This document shows, in pieces, positions 1 to 10,160 of a stretch of DNA of 34,809 bases. Source of the stretch: Sulfurimonas sp. Its GTDB lineage: Bacteria > Campylobacterota > Campylobacteria > Campylobacterales > Sulfurimonadaceae. Within the stretch, counting starts at the first letter, position 1, and every line of letters starts with the position of its first letter. Position numbers and translations under genes: made by a program. Under the pieces are notes generated by a model. It saw nothing but the letters and a program-made list of their open reading frames with translations. It was not told the DNA's origin and searched no databases. Where the stretch lies: positions 1-34,809 of the forward strand of contig JAGGWE010000068.1 in the NCBI GenBank assembly GCA_021157665.1, given 5' to 3'.

Positions 1-305
1 CATTTATATTCACTTGAACTAAGATCATAATAATATTCTAAATTTTGTTTGGAACATGTAGGAATAGCACCCTGTGAAACAGAGTTATCTAAAATAGCTA
101 TATAAAAAAATGGTGATTCTTTAGTGTATTGAAGTATATACTCATATAATTCTATGCTTAGATAAGTTTCAGTAAAACTCTCTTCATGGTAACTAACAAC
201 ATCTTTTTTATTTAACATCTCAATATATACTGTTGTTTTAGAATCACCAACAACAATATTTACCAATACCTTTAAATATAAAGATTCATAAAATTTACTT
301 AACAT
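1..305 (-). CDS. Conserved hypothetical protein, partial (runs off left edge)
   Basis: Open frame on - strand from ATG at 303-305 (MLSKFYESLYLKVLVNIVVGDSKTTVYIEMLNKKDVVSYHEES...); the start overlaps the xerH stop as ATGA. Confidence 0.7.
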   Translation of the reverse strand, partial: MLSKFYESLYLKVLVNIVVGDSKTTVYIEMLNKKDVVSYHEESFTETYLSIELYEYILQYTKESPFFYIAILDNSVSQGAIPTCSKQNLEYYYDLSSSEYK

Positions 306-1141
306 CACTTTTCAACCATGCAAAGTGGATGTGCTTTGTTGTAATTTTGTTGTTTCAATGCACTACCTAATTTAGTATATATTTGTGTTGTAGCCATAGA
401 TGAGTGACCTAGTAACTCACTAACATCAGAGATTCTTGCACTATTATTTAACAGTGCCGTCGCATAAGAGTGACGGAGTTGATGTGGAGTAACTTTTAAG
501 GCAACTCTTTTAAAGACCTTAGTAACGATATATCTTAGACTATTTTCGCTTAATTTCTCGCCATTTTTCTCAAAAATAAATTTTTTACTATCTTTTTTAC
601 TCAGGTATTCATCTAAAAGTTCTTTAGTTTGCTTTAAAAGTGGTATATCTCTATGCTTATTTCCTTTACCTAAAACTCTAACCCACTCATCTGAAATATC
701 ATCGACTTCAAGTGAACTAAGTTCTGAAATTCTAAGACCTAAAGTATAAAGCATCGTTATAACTAAAACCTCTTCTTCATCAGCTTTATTTATAGCCTCA
801 AGAATATGCTTATGAGATATTGGTTTAGGTAGTGTCGCAGCTACTTTTATTGTTTCATCTGCTTTTAAAATACAAGAGATTCCATTATCATTTAAATACT
901 GGGCAAAGGTTCTAATCGTACTTAATTTTCTAGATATTGTTTTTGAGTTCAAATGGGCTATTTTTATACGATATGGCATTAAGTTTATAACTATTTGTGT
1001 ATCTTCTTGTACAACTTCCACATGCCAAGATGCCTCTGATAATGTCTCATCATAACTTTTTATAGTTAAATCAGAATAACCCCTCAAATCTTCAAGGTAA
1101 ATTAAAAATTGTTTTTTATATTTTTCTATTAACTTTTTCAA
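305..1141 (-). CDS. xerH: Tyrosine recombinase XerH (Campylobacterota single Xer recombinase)
   Basis: Catalytic-domain motifs LGLRISEL, HQLRHSYATALL, LLGHSSMATTQIYTK. The track ORF extends to 1183; a TTG start at 1139-1141 (LKKLIEKYKKQF) is more plausible. Confidence 0.85.
   Translation of the reverse strand: MKKLIEKYKKQFLIYLEDLRGYSDLTIKSYDETLSEASWHVEVVQEDTQIVINLMPYRIKIAHLNSKTISRKLSTIRTFAQYLNDNGISCILKADETIKVAATLPKPISHKHILEAINKADEEEVLVITMLYTLGLRISELSSLEVDDISDEWVRVLGKGNKHRDIPLLKQTKELLDEYLSKKDSKKFIFEKNGEKLSENSLRYIVTKVFKRVALKVTPHQLRHSYATALLNNSARISDVSELLGHSSMATTQIYTKLGSALKQQNYNKAHPLCMVEK
1016..1028 (-). repeat. Dispersed TYGGCATGTGGAA motif, 13/13
   Basis: + strand TTCCACATGCCAA, inside xerH; encodes WHVE. 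Confidence 0.9.
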
Positions 1142-1577
1142 GAAGTTTCTCAAATTTTTTATAATAAGCAGCACTATCTTCAACTAACTTATCATCTGTA
1201 ATAACACTAGGTGCTAGTTTAATATATGAAGCAATCATAATCTCACAAATCAGCCTTATCTTTGACTTATCTGCATCAGAAATAAACTCATGTGTAGCAA
1301 TTTCATTAATATCTTTCATATATTTTTTACCCATCTCAATATACTTTACATACTTAAGAGAGGTTATTGACTGAGCCATAATTGTAGATGCCATACGATT
1401 ATAAACATCCAAAGAAAAAGACTCTTTTGATAAGACTAAAGCCTCTTGATAATCTCCAATCTCATAATAATATTTTGCTTTAATAGATTTTTCGTAAGAG
1501 GGATTAATCACAAAAGATATACCCATAATTAATATTAATGATACTGCGATTAATGGAATTAAAATTTTATTATTCAT
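1116..1577 (-). CDS. Hypothetical protein with N-terminal membrane anchor
   Basis: 153-aa ORF, N-terminal hydrophobic helix (ILIPLIAVSLILIMGISFV); overlaps neighbours in a compact operon. Confidence 0.65.
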   Translation of the reverse strand: MNNKILIPLIAVSLILIMGISFVINPSYEKSIKAKYYYEIGDYQEALVLSKESFSLDVYNRMASTIMAQSITSLKYVKYIEMGKKYMKDINEIATHEFISDADKSKIRLICEIMIASYIKLAPSVITDDKLVEDSAAYYKKFEKLLEKVNRKI

Positions 1578-2199
1578 GTTTTTTAAGCCCCTCTTTTAAA
1601 ATATCCTTCGCTTCTTGTAAACTTTTATCACCTACATCTATCAAATCACTGATATAATAGTTTATTGTACCAAATGGTTTTGGAATTACAAATTTATCCC
1701 AACTGTTTAACTGCCAAAACTTCGTCGGTTTTATCTCAACAAGTACAATTTTAACTTTTGCTTTTTGTGCCATAATAACTATGCCATCATGAACTTCATG
1801 TCTAGGACCTTTGGGACCATCAGGAGTTATCCCTAAATCATATCCATTTTTTATCTCTTTAATCGATTCTATCAAAGCCTTAGCACCACCTCTGGTACTA
1901 GAACCCCGTATCGTACCAAATCCAAAAAAGTTTAAAGTTTTAGCTATTAGATTACCGTCAAAATGTTCTGAAATAAGTAATTTTACATGAGGATTTTTTC
2001 TGTATCTTGTATATGCGTATGGAATCATAAGAAGTTCACCATGCCAACAAGCCATGATAAACTTTTCATCACCTAAATTCTCAGGTGCATGAAATTTTTT
2101 CTTATTTGTTAAGTATAAAAGTCTAATCAATAGCGAACCTATTAAAGGCACTATTAAAATAGCTAAAAAGCGAGAAGTTTTTTTAAGCAACAATCTCAC
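1570..2199 (-). CDS. Lysophospholipid acyltransferase family protein (DUF374)
   Basis: Motifs [38 protein letters not shown] typical of DUF374. Confidence 0.85.
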   Translation of the reverse strand: MRLLLKKTSRFLAILIVPLIGSLLIRLLYLTNKKKFHAPENLGDEKFIMACWHGELLMIPYAYTRYRKNPHVKLLISEHFDGNLIAKTLNFFGFGTIRGSSTRGGAKALIESIKEIKNGYDLGITPDGPKGPRHEVHDGIVIMAQKAKVKIVLVEIKPTKFWQLNSWDKFVIPKPFGTINYYISDLIDVGDKSLQEAKDILKEGLKKHE

Positions 2200-3484
2200 C
2201 AGTTAAAATAGTTCTGCCTATCGCAGTTATCTTAACATCTCTAAATTGACCAAGAAGTTCCTCTGAGCCTTTAACTTTTACAACAATATTGTTATCACTT
2301 CTACCAGCTGCATGTCCATCACTGTGTAAATCTTCAAAATAAACTCTATAAGTATTACCAAGAAGTTTAGCGTTGTTCTTATCCATAATCTCATTATGAA
2401 GTGATTGTAGAAAAGTAAGTCTGCTAGAAGCCAACTCTTCATCTACTACATTTTTAAAATATTGTGCTTCAGTTTCAGGACGAGGAGAATATTTAAAAGA
2501 AAAAATCTGATCAAACTCAACTGTTTTCATGACATCTAAAGTATCTTCAAAATCTTCATCACTCTCACCAGGAAAACCCACAATAATATCTGTACTAATT
2601 GTAGCTTCTGGACACATAGTTTTAAGTTTATTAACTCTATTTAAAAACCACTCTTTTGAGTAACCTCTTTTCATATCTTTTAAAACTTTTGTGCTTCCAC
2701 TTTGTAATGGCATGTGCATAGATTTACATATTTTAGGGTTAGATGAAAACTCTTCAATAAACTCATCATCCATATGAAAAGGGTGTGGTGAAGTAAATCT
2801 GATTCTCTCTAGTTCTTCAATTTTAGAGAGTCTTCTTAAAAGTTCTGTAAAATTAACATCTTCATGCTCACCAGAAAAACGGCGACCATAATTATTAACA
2901 TTTTGTCCTAAAAGAAAAATCTCTTTTGCTCCAATACTAACCAATCTTTTAGCTTCATTTATAATCAAAGCATCAGGGATAGAGATCTCATCACCACGAG
3001 TTTTTGGAACTATACAATAGGTACAAGATTTATCACAACCCATTGAAATATTTATAAATCCTTTAAAAGGAGATGAACGAAAATCTTTAAAAGCAAATTC
3101 ACTATCATCATAGTTTATATCTATCTCAACTGCCTTATCTTTATGTATAATTTCACTAATTTTAGATACATTTCTTGCACCTAAAACGAAATTTACATAA
3201 GGGGCTCTTTTTATTATCTCTTTACCTAAATGTGAAGCAGTACAACCACAAACACCTATCTTGGCATGTGGCTTTTTATGTTTGTTAAATCCACCAAGTT
3301 CAGAAAAAAGCTTATGCACTGGTCTCTCTCTAACTGAACAAGTATTTATCAAAATCAAATCAGCAACTTTGAAATCATTAGTCATAACAAAGCCCTCTTT
3401 CTCAGTTAACTCAGCAATCATATGCTCAGTATCACGAGAGTTCATAGCACAACCAAGTGTTTCGATAAATAGCAATTTAGACAA
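2183..3484 (-). CDS. miaB: tRNA-2-methylthio-N6-dimethylallyladenosine synthase MiaB
   Basis: [25 protein letters not shown], radical-SAM CxxxCxxC ([16 protein letters not shown]), [11 protein letters not shown]-terminal TRAM region. Confidence 0.95.
   Translation of the reverse strand: MSKLLFIETLGCAMNSRDTEHMIAELTEKEGFVMTNDFKVADLILINTCSVRERPVHKLFSELGGFNKHKKPHAKIGVCGCTASHLGKEIIKRAPYVNFVLGARNVSKISEIIHKDKAVEIDINYDDSEFAFKDFRSSPFKGFINISMGCDKSCTYCIVPKTRGDEISIPDALIINEAKRLVSIGAKEIFLLGQNVNNYGRRFSGEHEDVNFTELLRRLSKIEELERIRFTSPHPFHMDDEFIEEFSSNPKICKSMHMPLQSGSTKVLKDMKRGYSKEWFLNRVNKLKTMCPEATISTDIIVGFPGESDEDFEDTLDVMKTVEFDQIFSFKYSPRPETEAQYFKNVVDEELASSRLTFLQSLHNEIMDKNNAKLLGNTYRVYFEDLHSDGHAAGRSDNNIVVKVKGSEELLGQFRDVKITAIGRTILTGEIVA
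3261..3273 (+). repeat. Dispersed motif copy, 11/13
   Basis: TTGGCATGTGGCT inside miaB (PHAK on the gene strand). Confidence 0.75.
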
Positions 3485-3495
3485 AATAAAATCTC

Positions 3496-3741
3496 TTAGT
3501 TTACTATGTGTACTTGGTACATATATTCACTATCTGAAAGACCATATTTAACTTCACTCATATAAAAACTTTTACCTTTTGCTTCAAAATAATCTTGAAG
3601 TTCTAGTAAATCTTTATGAGAATTATCTTTATCAAAATAAAAAATAACACTATCCTCTTTTTCAACGCTAGATTCTATTTTAGCTAGTTCAGCTTTTTTA
3701 GGTTTTTGATCAACTTCTGTTCTTGCAAATTTTAAATTCAC
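3496..3741 (-). CDS. HP0268-family protein (Campylobacterota-specific putative nuclease)
   Basis: Pattern [33 protein letters not shown] resembles H. pylori HP0268 from memory. Confidence 0.7.
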   Translation of the reverse strand: MNLKFARTEVDQKPKKAELAKIESSVEKEDSVIFYFDKDNSHKDLLELQDYFEAKGKSFYMSEVKYGLSDSEYMYQVHIVN

Positions 3742-3904
3742 TGTATATCCTTAGTTTATATAATTATTGCATTATAGTCTAACTCTACTAAAAGTCCTAT
3801 TAAAGATGTTTTTATACTCTTTTAGATATAATTTCACACTTCATAAGAAATCCCCAAAACTTAACATTTTATTTTTTGTGAAAACACCTTAAAAAGGCAT
3901 AATA

Positions 3905-5041
3905 ATGGAAAAAATTTTAGATATTGCAGAAGCAATTGCACACGAAAAAGGACTTGCTCCTGAAAAAGTAATTGAAGCATTAAAAACTGCATTTGTACAA
4001 ACTGCAAAAAGAGTTATTGATAGAAATTTTGCTTTTGAAGCACAAATAGATGATGAAACTAAATCAATAAATATTATACAAACAATTACGGTAGTTGCTG
4101 ATGATGATGAAAATCTACAAGATGAAGAGTTAGCACCTCAGTTTATCTCTATTACTGATGCAAGAGAGTACGATGACCAAGTGGAGTTAGGTGACCAACT
4201 TCAGATTGAGCATAAACTAGAAGATCACGGTAGAACAGGAGCATCTCAACTTCATAGAGAGATAGAATTTCATATTCAAAGACTTGTTGAAGATGAACTT
4301 TACAATAGATATAAATCAAAAATTGGTACTCTAGTTTCTGGTAGAGTTACAAGAGTTGATGCTCAACAATCAACTTATATAGAGGTAGATGAAGTTAGAG
4401 CTGTTCTTCCTATGAAAAGCCGTATTAAAGGTGAAAAATTTGAAGTTGGAGATCATATCAAAGCTGTTGTTCGTCGTGCAAATATGGACAAAGAAAATGG
4501 TATTCAAATTGAACTTTCTCGTACAAGTCCTAAATTTTTAGAAGAACTTTTAGCACTTGAAGTTCCTGAAATTGCTGATGGAACTGTTATAGTTGAAAAA
4601 TCAGCTCGTATCCCTGGTGAGAGAGCAAAAATAGCACTTATATCAACTCATCCACAAGTTGATGCTGTTGGTGCTACTGTTGGTGTTAAAGGTGTTCGTA
4701 TCAATGCTGTTAGTGAAGAGTTAATTGGTGAAAATATTGACTGTATCGAATACACTGATATTCCTGAACTTTTTGTATCAAGAACTATGAGTCCAGCGAT
4801 TATCTCTCATGTTGAAATCATTAAAAATGAAGAGGGTGAAAATGAAAAAGCAATCGTCACTCTACCAGCTGATCAAAAAAGTAAAGCAATCGGTAAAAGT
4901 GGTATAAATATCCGTTTAGCCTCTATGCTTACTGGTTTAAATATAGAACTAGTTGAAAATGATAGCACAACCAATGAAGAAACTGGTGAAATAGAAGAAG
5001 CTAAAGATAGTGTTGATGCACTTGAGGCTTTATTTAATTAA
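3905..5041 (+). CDS. nusA: Transcription termination/antitermination factor NusA
   Basis: N-terminal NusA domain, S1 domain (GTLVSGRVTRVD), KH domains (IPGERAKIALIS, GVKGVRINAVSEELIGENID, KAIGKSGINIRLAS). Confidence 0.95.
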   Translation: MEKILDIAEAIAHEKGLAPEKVIEALKTAFVQTAKRVIDRNFAFEAQIDDETKSINIIQTITVVADDDENLQDEELAPQFISITDAREYDDQVELGDQLQIEHKLEDHGRTGASQLHREIEFHIQRLVEDELYNRYKSKIGTLVSGRVTRVDAQQSTYIEVDEVRAVLPMKSRIKGEKFEVGDHIKAVVRRANMDKENGIQIELSRTSPKFLEELLALEVPEIADGTVIVEKSARIPGERAKIALISTHPQVDAVGATVGVKGVRINAVSEELIGENIDCIEYTDIPELFVSRTMSPAIISHVEIIKNEEGENEKAIVTLPADQKSKAIGKSGINIRLASMLTGLNIELVENDSTTNEETGEIEEAKDSVDALEALFN

Positions 5042-5074
5042 TTATAACAAGTATTTTTATATTCTAAAAAACTT

Positions 5075-5180
5075 AAAAGAGTAATGTAATTGCAAGGACT
5101 GAAGAAGGAAGCATACTATAATATGTGACGACTGAGGTAACGAAGCAAGTGCATTGCTATTTTATGTTTTACCCTCTTTT
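5075..5180 (+). repeat. Dispersed hairpin element, copy A1
   Basis: AAAAGAGTAATGTAATTGCAAGGACTGAAGAAGGAAGCATACTATAATATGTGACGACTGAGGTAACGAAGCAAGTGCATTGCTATTTT...CTCTTTT; similar to the reverse complements of A2 and A3. Confidence 0.7.
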
Positions 5181-6128
5181 CATATACGGATTTAATCGTA
5201 AAAGAATTAAATCTGCAAACATATTTCCAAGTAAAGTTAAAAACGATGTTATCATCAGTGTTCCCATGATTATAGGATAATCACGACTTAATGCTGACAT
5301 GAAAAATAGTTGTCCCATCCCCTCAATTCCAAATATAGACTCTAAAATAACACTTCCACCTATTAAACCAGGTAAGGATAATCCAAGTAATGTAACGATT
5401 GGGGGTAGTAGATTTGGTAAGATATAAAAACGAAGTAGTTGAGATTTGTCTAAACCACGAGACAGAGCAAAATAATAATAATCACTCTTTAGTATCTCTA
5501 AAGTGAGTGAGCGAATATAAATTATCATACTTCCCACTCCAACAAATATCATAACTCCAACTGGAAGTGCCAAGTGCCAAGCCATATCACTATAATAAGC
5601 AAAGCCAACTTTTTCTTCTATAGAATGAAGCCCAGCGATAGGAAACAGATCAAGATTTACACTAAAAAAGATTATAAAAAGAAGAGCTAAATAAAATGAG
5701 GGCATTGAAAAAGATATTAAAGAGATTTGACGAATAATATAATCAGTTTTCTTTTCATAATTTAGTGCAGATTTTATTCCCAAATATAAAGATATAACAA
5801 AAACACTAATAAGAGCTGTAATATTCATAATCAATGTTATGGGAACTCTTTTTAATATTTCAGCACTAACATCTTGTCCACTTACAAAGGAGATTCCAAA
5901 ATTAAGTGTCATAATATTTTTTACCCAATCAAAATACTGCTGAGATAATGATTTATCTAAACCATAAACAGCTTTTAACTGCTCTATCGCTTCTTTAGTC
6001 ATATTTGGATTAAGTTCACCTGCTCCAAAGAAACTGTTTGGTGCTGAATGTATTGCTAAAAATGAGATAATAGAGATAAGTATAAGCATAAAAAGTAAAT
6101 AAAAAAGTTTTTTTATTAAAGTTATCAT
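5169..6128 (-). CDS. ABC transporter permease, DppB/OppB family
   Basis: Multi-TM permease with binding-protein-dependent transport motif (ALSRGLDKSQLLRFYILPNLLPPIVTLLGLSLPGLIGGSVILE). Confidence 0.85.
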   Translation of the reverse strand: MITLIKKLFYLLFMLILISIISFLAIHSAPNSFFGAGELNPNMTKEAIEQLKAVYGLDKSLSQQYFDWVKNIMTLNFGISFVSGQDVSAEILKRVPITLIMNITALISVFVISLYLGIKSALNYEKKTDYIIRQISLISFSMPSFYLALLFIIFFSVNLDLFPIAGLHSIEEKVGFAYYSDMAWHLALPVGVMIFVGVGSMIIYIRSLTLEILKSDYYYFALSRGLDKSQLLRFYILPNLLPPIVTLLGLSLPGLIGGSVILESIFGIEGMGQLFFMSALSRDYPIIMGTLMITSFLTLLGNMFADLILLRLNPYMKRG

Positions 6129-6150
6129 ATTGAAAAAATGTTTAATGAGG

Positions 6151-6177
6151 ATAAGTGATTAAAAATTAATCACTTAT
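6151..6177. terminator. Hairpin at the 3' end of tpiA
   Basis: ATAAGTGATTAA-AAA-TTAATCACTTAT followed by a T run on the + strand; includes the tpiA stop. Confidence 0.55.
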
Positions 6178-6881
6178 TTTTGTAAATCTTGAGCATACTG
6201 TATCATAGTACAAAAGTGTTCAGCATAAAGTGCGGCACTTCCAACTAAAATGCCATCTACATTTTCTAAGGCTAAAACCTCTTTAGCATTTGTAACTTTT
6301 ACACTACCGCCATATAAAAGTGATGCAGTTGATTTTTCTTTTAAATCCGTATGAATAGCTTCTATATCTTCAAGAGTTGGAGTAAGTCCAGTTCCAATTG
6401 CCCAAACTGGTTCATAAGCAATAATAAGATTTTCATAACTTGTATCAATACCCTCATATTGAGCAGAGATATATTTCATCATCTCCTCTTTACCAGCTTC
6501 TCTTTTTTCTAAAGGCTCACCAATACAATAAACTATTTTAAAACCTAAATCTTTATAAAAGTTAAACTTCTTTACAAGTTCCTCTTGAGTTTCACCAAAA
6601 ACATGTCTTCTTTCACTATGTCCAATTAAAATAGTTTTTATCTCAAACTCATTTAGATGGTCTAAACCAATCTCACCCGTAAAAGCACCATTTTGAGTTG
6701 CATAAGCATTTTGAGCACCAATGATAACATCTCCATCATGTGCGTTTAAGCTTGAAGTTGCAGGGAATACTAAAACTTCTTGGGTTATATTATTAATTTT
6801 TAAATATGATTCTAATTCTGCTACATACTCTGTAGTTTGTTTTCTAGTAAGGTTAGTTTTTAAATTTGCTGCTATTATCAT
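6174..6881 (-). CDS. tpiA: Triose-phosphate isomerase
   Basis: AANLKTN, IGHSERRHVFGET, AYEPVWAIGTG, LYGGSVKVTNA, DGILVGSAAL. Confidence 0.95.
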   Translation of the reverse strand: MIIAANLKTNLTRKQTTEYVAELESYLKINNITQEVLVFPATSSLNAHDGDVIIGAQNAYATQNGAFTGEIGLDHLNEFEIKTILIGHSERRHVFGETQEELVKKFNFYKDLGFKIVYCIGEPLEKREAGKEEMMKYISAQYEGIDTSYENLIIAYEPVWAIGTGLTPTLEDIEAIHTDLKEKSTASLLYGGSVKVTNAKEVLALENVDGILVGSAALYAEHFCTMIQYAQDLQK

Positions 6882-6907
6882 TGACTTGCCTTTTTAGTTT
6901 ATATATA

Positions 6908-6954
6908 CATTCCCAAGTCCAAGTGCCCCTTGAGGGTAAAAACATGGGAACGAG
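6908..6954. repeat. REP-like GTTCCCA...TGGGAAYG hairpin between tpiA and pgk
   Basis: CATTCCCAAGTCCAAGTGCCCCTTGAGGGTAAAAACATGGGAACGAG; outer TTCCCA/TGGGAA, inner CCC-TTGA-GGG. Confidence 0.55.
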
Positions 6955-6971
6955 TATTGAGTAAATTAAAT

Positions 6972-8168
6972 CTATTCTTCTATGATTAGAGGTGCTACAC
7001 CTGGTAGTATTTTACCCTCTAAAAGCTCTAGTGATGCTCCACCACCAGTTGAGATAAAACTCATCTCTTCATCAAGTCCGATTCTTTGAACTAAGTCAGC
7101 AGTATCACCACCACCTACAACAGTTGTTGCATAAGAATCTGCTACAAAGTGAGCTATTTTAGATGAACCACGAGCAAATTTTTCCATCTCATAAACACCC
7201 ATAGGTCCATTCCATAGAATTGTTTGAACATCATTTAAACCCTCACGATAAAGTCTAACAGTTGCAGGACCAATATCAAGACCCATCCAGTTATCTGGAA
7301 TCTCTTGAGCAGTTACAATCTTACTAACAGCATCAGCAGCAAACTTCTCAGCAGCTATAACATCCACTGGCAAATAAAACTTAACACCAAGTTTTTTAGC
7401 TTCATCCATAACATTTTGAGCATCTTGAAGTAAATCATCTTCAACTAAAGATGCACCAATGTTATATCCCATCTGTTTTAAAAATGTAAAAGCCATCCCT
7501 CCACCGATAAAAATTTTATCAACTCTTGGAAGTAGATTTGTTAAAGCTTCTAGTTTTCCTGAAACTTTTGAACCACCAATAATCGCTGCAAAAGGGCGAG
7601 TTGGCTTTTTCATAAGTTTACCAAAAAACTGTATCTCTTTTTGAAGAAGAAAGCCAGCAGCTTTATGATTAATATCAAAAAACTCAGTTACTCCAGCAAC
7701 TGAAGAGTGAGCACGATGACAAACACCGAAAGCATCATTAATATAAATATCAACCATATCAGCTAATTTTTTAGACAACTCTATGTCATTTTTAGTTTCA
7801 CCAGCTTCATAACGAAGATTTTCTAAAAGTAAAACTTCAGTTGGTTTAAGTGCTGCTGCTTTTGCAACTGCATCATCACCAACAACATCTTTAGCTAAAA
7901 TTATTTCTCTTTTTAAAAGTTGATGAAGTCTTCTTGCCACTGGCATAAGTGAGTACTTTTCATTTACTTCACCATTAGGACGACCCAAATGTGAAGCTAA
8001 AATAATCGAACAATCTTGATCTAAACAAAAGTTTATAGTTGCAATAGCTGAACGAATTCTTCTATCATCAGAGATATTTCCAAACTCATCCATAGGTACA
8101 TTAAAATCACATCTTATAAAAACTTTTTTATTTTGTAAATCTAGTTTTTTTATATTTAAAAGTTCCAC
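6972..8168 (-). CDS. pgk: Phosphoglycerate kinase
   Basis: [62 protein letters not shown] start at 8166-8168. Confidence 0.95.
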   Translation of the reverse strand: MELLNIKKLDLQNKKVFIRCDFNVPMDEFGNISDDRRIRSAIATINFCLDQDCSIILASHLGRPNGEVNEKYSLMPVARRLHQLLKREIILAKDVVGDDAVAKAAALKPTEVLLLENLRYEAGETKNDIELSKKLADMVDIYINDAFGVCHRAHSSVAGVTEFFDINHKAAGFLLQKEIQFFGKLMKKPTRPFAAIIGGSKVSGKLEALTNLLPRVDKIFIGGGMAFTFLKQMGYNIGASLVEDDLLQDAQNVMDEAKKLGVKFYLPVDVIAAEKFAADAVSKIVTAQEIPDNWMGLDIGPATVRLYREGLNDVQTILWNGPMGVYEMEKFARGSSKIAHFVADSYATTVVGGGDTADLVQRIGLDEEMSFISTGGGASLELLEGKILPGVAPLIIEE

Positions 8169-8175
8169 ATGCCAA
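8163..8175 (-). repeat. Dispersed motif, 13/13, at the gap/pgk junction
   Basis: TTCCACATGCCAA; overlaps the pgk GTG start codon. Confidence 0.9.
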
Positions 8176-8176
8176 C

Positions 8177-9178
8177 CTATTTACTGATATGGATTGCCAT
8201 ATCAATAAGTCTCATTGAGTAGCCCCATTCGTTGTCGTACCAAGCCATAATTTTAACCATATCTCCACCAATAACCTGAGTTAAATCCTCAGCAACGATA
8301 GAACTATATTCACAACCAACGAAGTCTTGAGATACTCTCATATCTTTATCCATTAATAAAAGACCTTTAAGTCTTCCATCAGCAGCCTCGTTAAATACAC
8401 GAGTAACTTCCTCTTTAGTAGTTTCTCTTTTTACAACAACATTTAAATCAACCATAGAAACATCTGGTGTTGGAACACGAACAGACTGCCCATGTAAACG
8501 ACCTTTAAGTTGTGGCATAACAAGCGAAATAGCTTTTGCAGCACCAGTAGTTGTCGGAATCATATTGATAGCCCCTGCTCTTGCACGGCGTTTATCTTTT
8601 AAGTGTTTTACATCTAAAATATTTTGATCATTTGTGTATGAGTGAATAGTTGTCATTAAGCCTTTCTCAATCCCAAATGCATCATCTAAAACTTTAGCAA
8701 CAGGACCTAAACAGTTTGTAGTACAAGATGCATTTGAAACAATTTTTTGCCCAGCATATAATTCTTCATTTACACCCATTACAAAAGTATCAGTTGCAGT
8801 ATCTTTTGAAGGAGCTGAAAATAAAACTTTAGGAACACCATTATCAATATGAACTTGAGCAGATTCTTGAGTTAAAAATACACCTGTACACTCTAAAACC
8901 ATATCAGCACCACAATCAGCAAACTTAAGATTTTTAGGATCTCTATCTGAAAATATTCTAATTTTATGACCATCTACACTAATGTGATTATCATCAACTT
9001 GCTCAATATCACTTTTAAAAGTTCCATGAACAGAGTCATTCTTTAGAAGATAAAGCATCATATCCATAGTTGCCATATCATTTATCGCTACAATTTCAAC
9101 ATCATTTCTTGTTGCTGCTATTCTTGCAACACAACGACCGATTCTACCAAATCCATTAATTGCTATTTTAAGTGCCAT
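8177..9178 (-). CDS. gap: Type I glyceraldehyde-3-phosphate dehydrogenase
   Basis: [53 protein letters not shown]. Confidence 0.95.
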   Translation of the reverse strand: MALKIAINGFGRIGRCVARIAATRNDVEIVAINDMATMDMMLYLLKNDSVHGTFKSDIEQVDDNHISVDGHKIRIFSDRDPKNLKFADCGADMVLECTGVFLTQESAQVHIDNGVPKVLFSAPSKDTATDTFVMGVNEELYAGQKIVSNASCTTNCLGPVAKVLDDAFGIEKGLMTTIHSYTNDQNILDVKHLKDKRRARAGAINMIPTTTGAAKAISLVMPQLKGRLHGQSVRVPTPDVSMVDLNVVVKRETTKEEVTRVFNEAADGRLKGLLLMDKDMRVSQDFVGCEYSSIVAEDLTQVIGGDMVKIMAWYDNEWGYSMRLIDMAIHISK

Positions 9179-9253
9179 TATATTCCCTATAATTTTTAAA
9201 TTCGGTTATTTTATCCAAAGTTTAGTTATAATTCGCTTTAAATTAGGAGTGAT

Positions 9254-9796
9254 ATGCAGACTATCGCACTTTTTGGTGGTTCTTTTGATCCACCACATAT
9301 CGGTCATGAAGCTATTGTTAACGAAGCTTTAAAGCTAAAAGAGATTGATAAAGTTGTGATAATGCCAACTTTCTTAAACCCTTTTAAATCAGGTTTTTAT
9401 GCACCTTCAGCGCTAAGATGTAAGTGGCTTAAAAAGATTTATAAGTCTTATAAAAATGTTGAAATAAATAGTTATGAAGTTGATTTAGAAAAAAAGGTAT
9501 CAAGTATAGATAGTGTTAAGTATCTTTTAAAAAGATATAAAAAAATCTATCTGATAATTGGTGCTGATAATTTAAAAACACTTCAAAAATGGGACAGATA
9601 CAATGAGCTTAAAACTCTTGTTACATTTGTAATTGCACATAGGGATGATATAGAAATTCCAAAAAACTTTTTAGAACTTAAGATAAAAGAAGATATATCT
9701 TCAACAAATCTAAGAAAAAGTATTGATAGAGATAAGCTATCAAAAATATGCTCAGATGAAATAATAAAATTTTACAAGGAAAAAAATGAACAATAG
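9254..9796 (+). CDS. nadD: Nicotinate-nucleotide adenylyltransferase
   Basis: GGSFDPPHIGHEAI, LIIGADNLKTLQKWDRY, ISSTNLRKSI. Confidence 0.92.
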   Translation: MQTIALFGGSFDPPHIGHEAIVNEALKLKEIDKVVIMPTFLNPFKSGFYAPSALRCKWLKKIYKSYKNVEINSYEVDLEKKVSSIDSVKYLLKRYKKIYLIIGADNLKTLQKWDRYNELKTLVTFVIAHRDDIEIPKNFLELKIKEDISSTNLRKSIDRDKLSKICSDEIIKFYKEKNEQ

Positions 9797-10124
9797 AATA
9801 GAAAAAATAACATCAATTCTTGATATGAATAAAGCAGAGAACATTGAAGTTTTTGATTTAAGTAAGAAAAATTACTTTGTTGATTATGCAATTATTGCAT
9901 CTTCACTTGGTTCGAGACATACTGTGGCATTATTAGATCACTTAAAAAAAGGACTTAAACCAGAAGAAAACTTCAACAATGTTGATGAAAGTGGTGACTG
10001 GATAGTTATTGATTTAGGTGACATACTTATTCACATAATGACTCCAGAGTATAGAGTAAAATATGACATGGAAAAATTCTTAAGTGATTTAGCCGAAGGG
10101 AAAGAGGGCGAAGTAGTTCTCTAA
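9786..10124 (+). CDS. rsfS: Ribosome silencing factor RsfS/YbeB
   Basis: VFDLSKKNYFVDYAIIASSLGSRHTVAL, DWIVIDLGDILIHIMTPEYRVKYDMEKF. Confidence 0.92.
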   Translation: MNNRIEKITSILDMNKAENIEVFDLSKKNYFVDYAIIASSLGSRHTVALLDHLKKGLKPEENFNNVDESGDWIVIDLGDILIHIMTPEYRVKYDMEKFLSDLAEGKEGEVVL

Positions 10125-10127
10125 AAC

Positions 10128-10160
10128 AGTTAAACTACTTTTAAAAGAAGTAGTTTAACT
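10128..10160. terminator. Bidirectional terminator between convergent rsfS and porin
   Basis: AGTTAAACTACTT-TTAAAAG-AAGTAGTTTAACT, 13-bp perfect stem between convergent genes. Confidence 0.75.

Noticed and set aside
2707-2719. ATGGCATGTGCAT in miaB as a motif copy
   Set aside because: 10/13 only, breaks the GTGG core, and encodes the conserved MHMPLQSG of MiaB.
3261-3551. 96-aa + strand ORF opposite miaB
   Set aside because: Antisense to a well-conserved gene, no family resemblance; considered spurious.
7459-7644. Other small antisense ORFs in the track (7459-7644, 10279-10509, 14719-14949, 16619-16816, 19967-20170, 27382-27576, 27734-27961, 29944-30144, 31940-32212)
   Set aside because: All lie opposite confident housekeeping genes or span their ends and show no recognisable domain.
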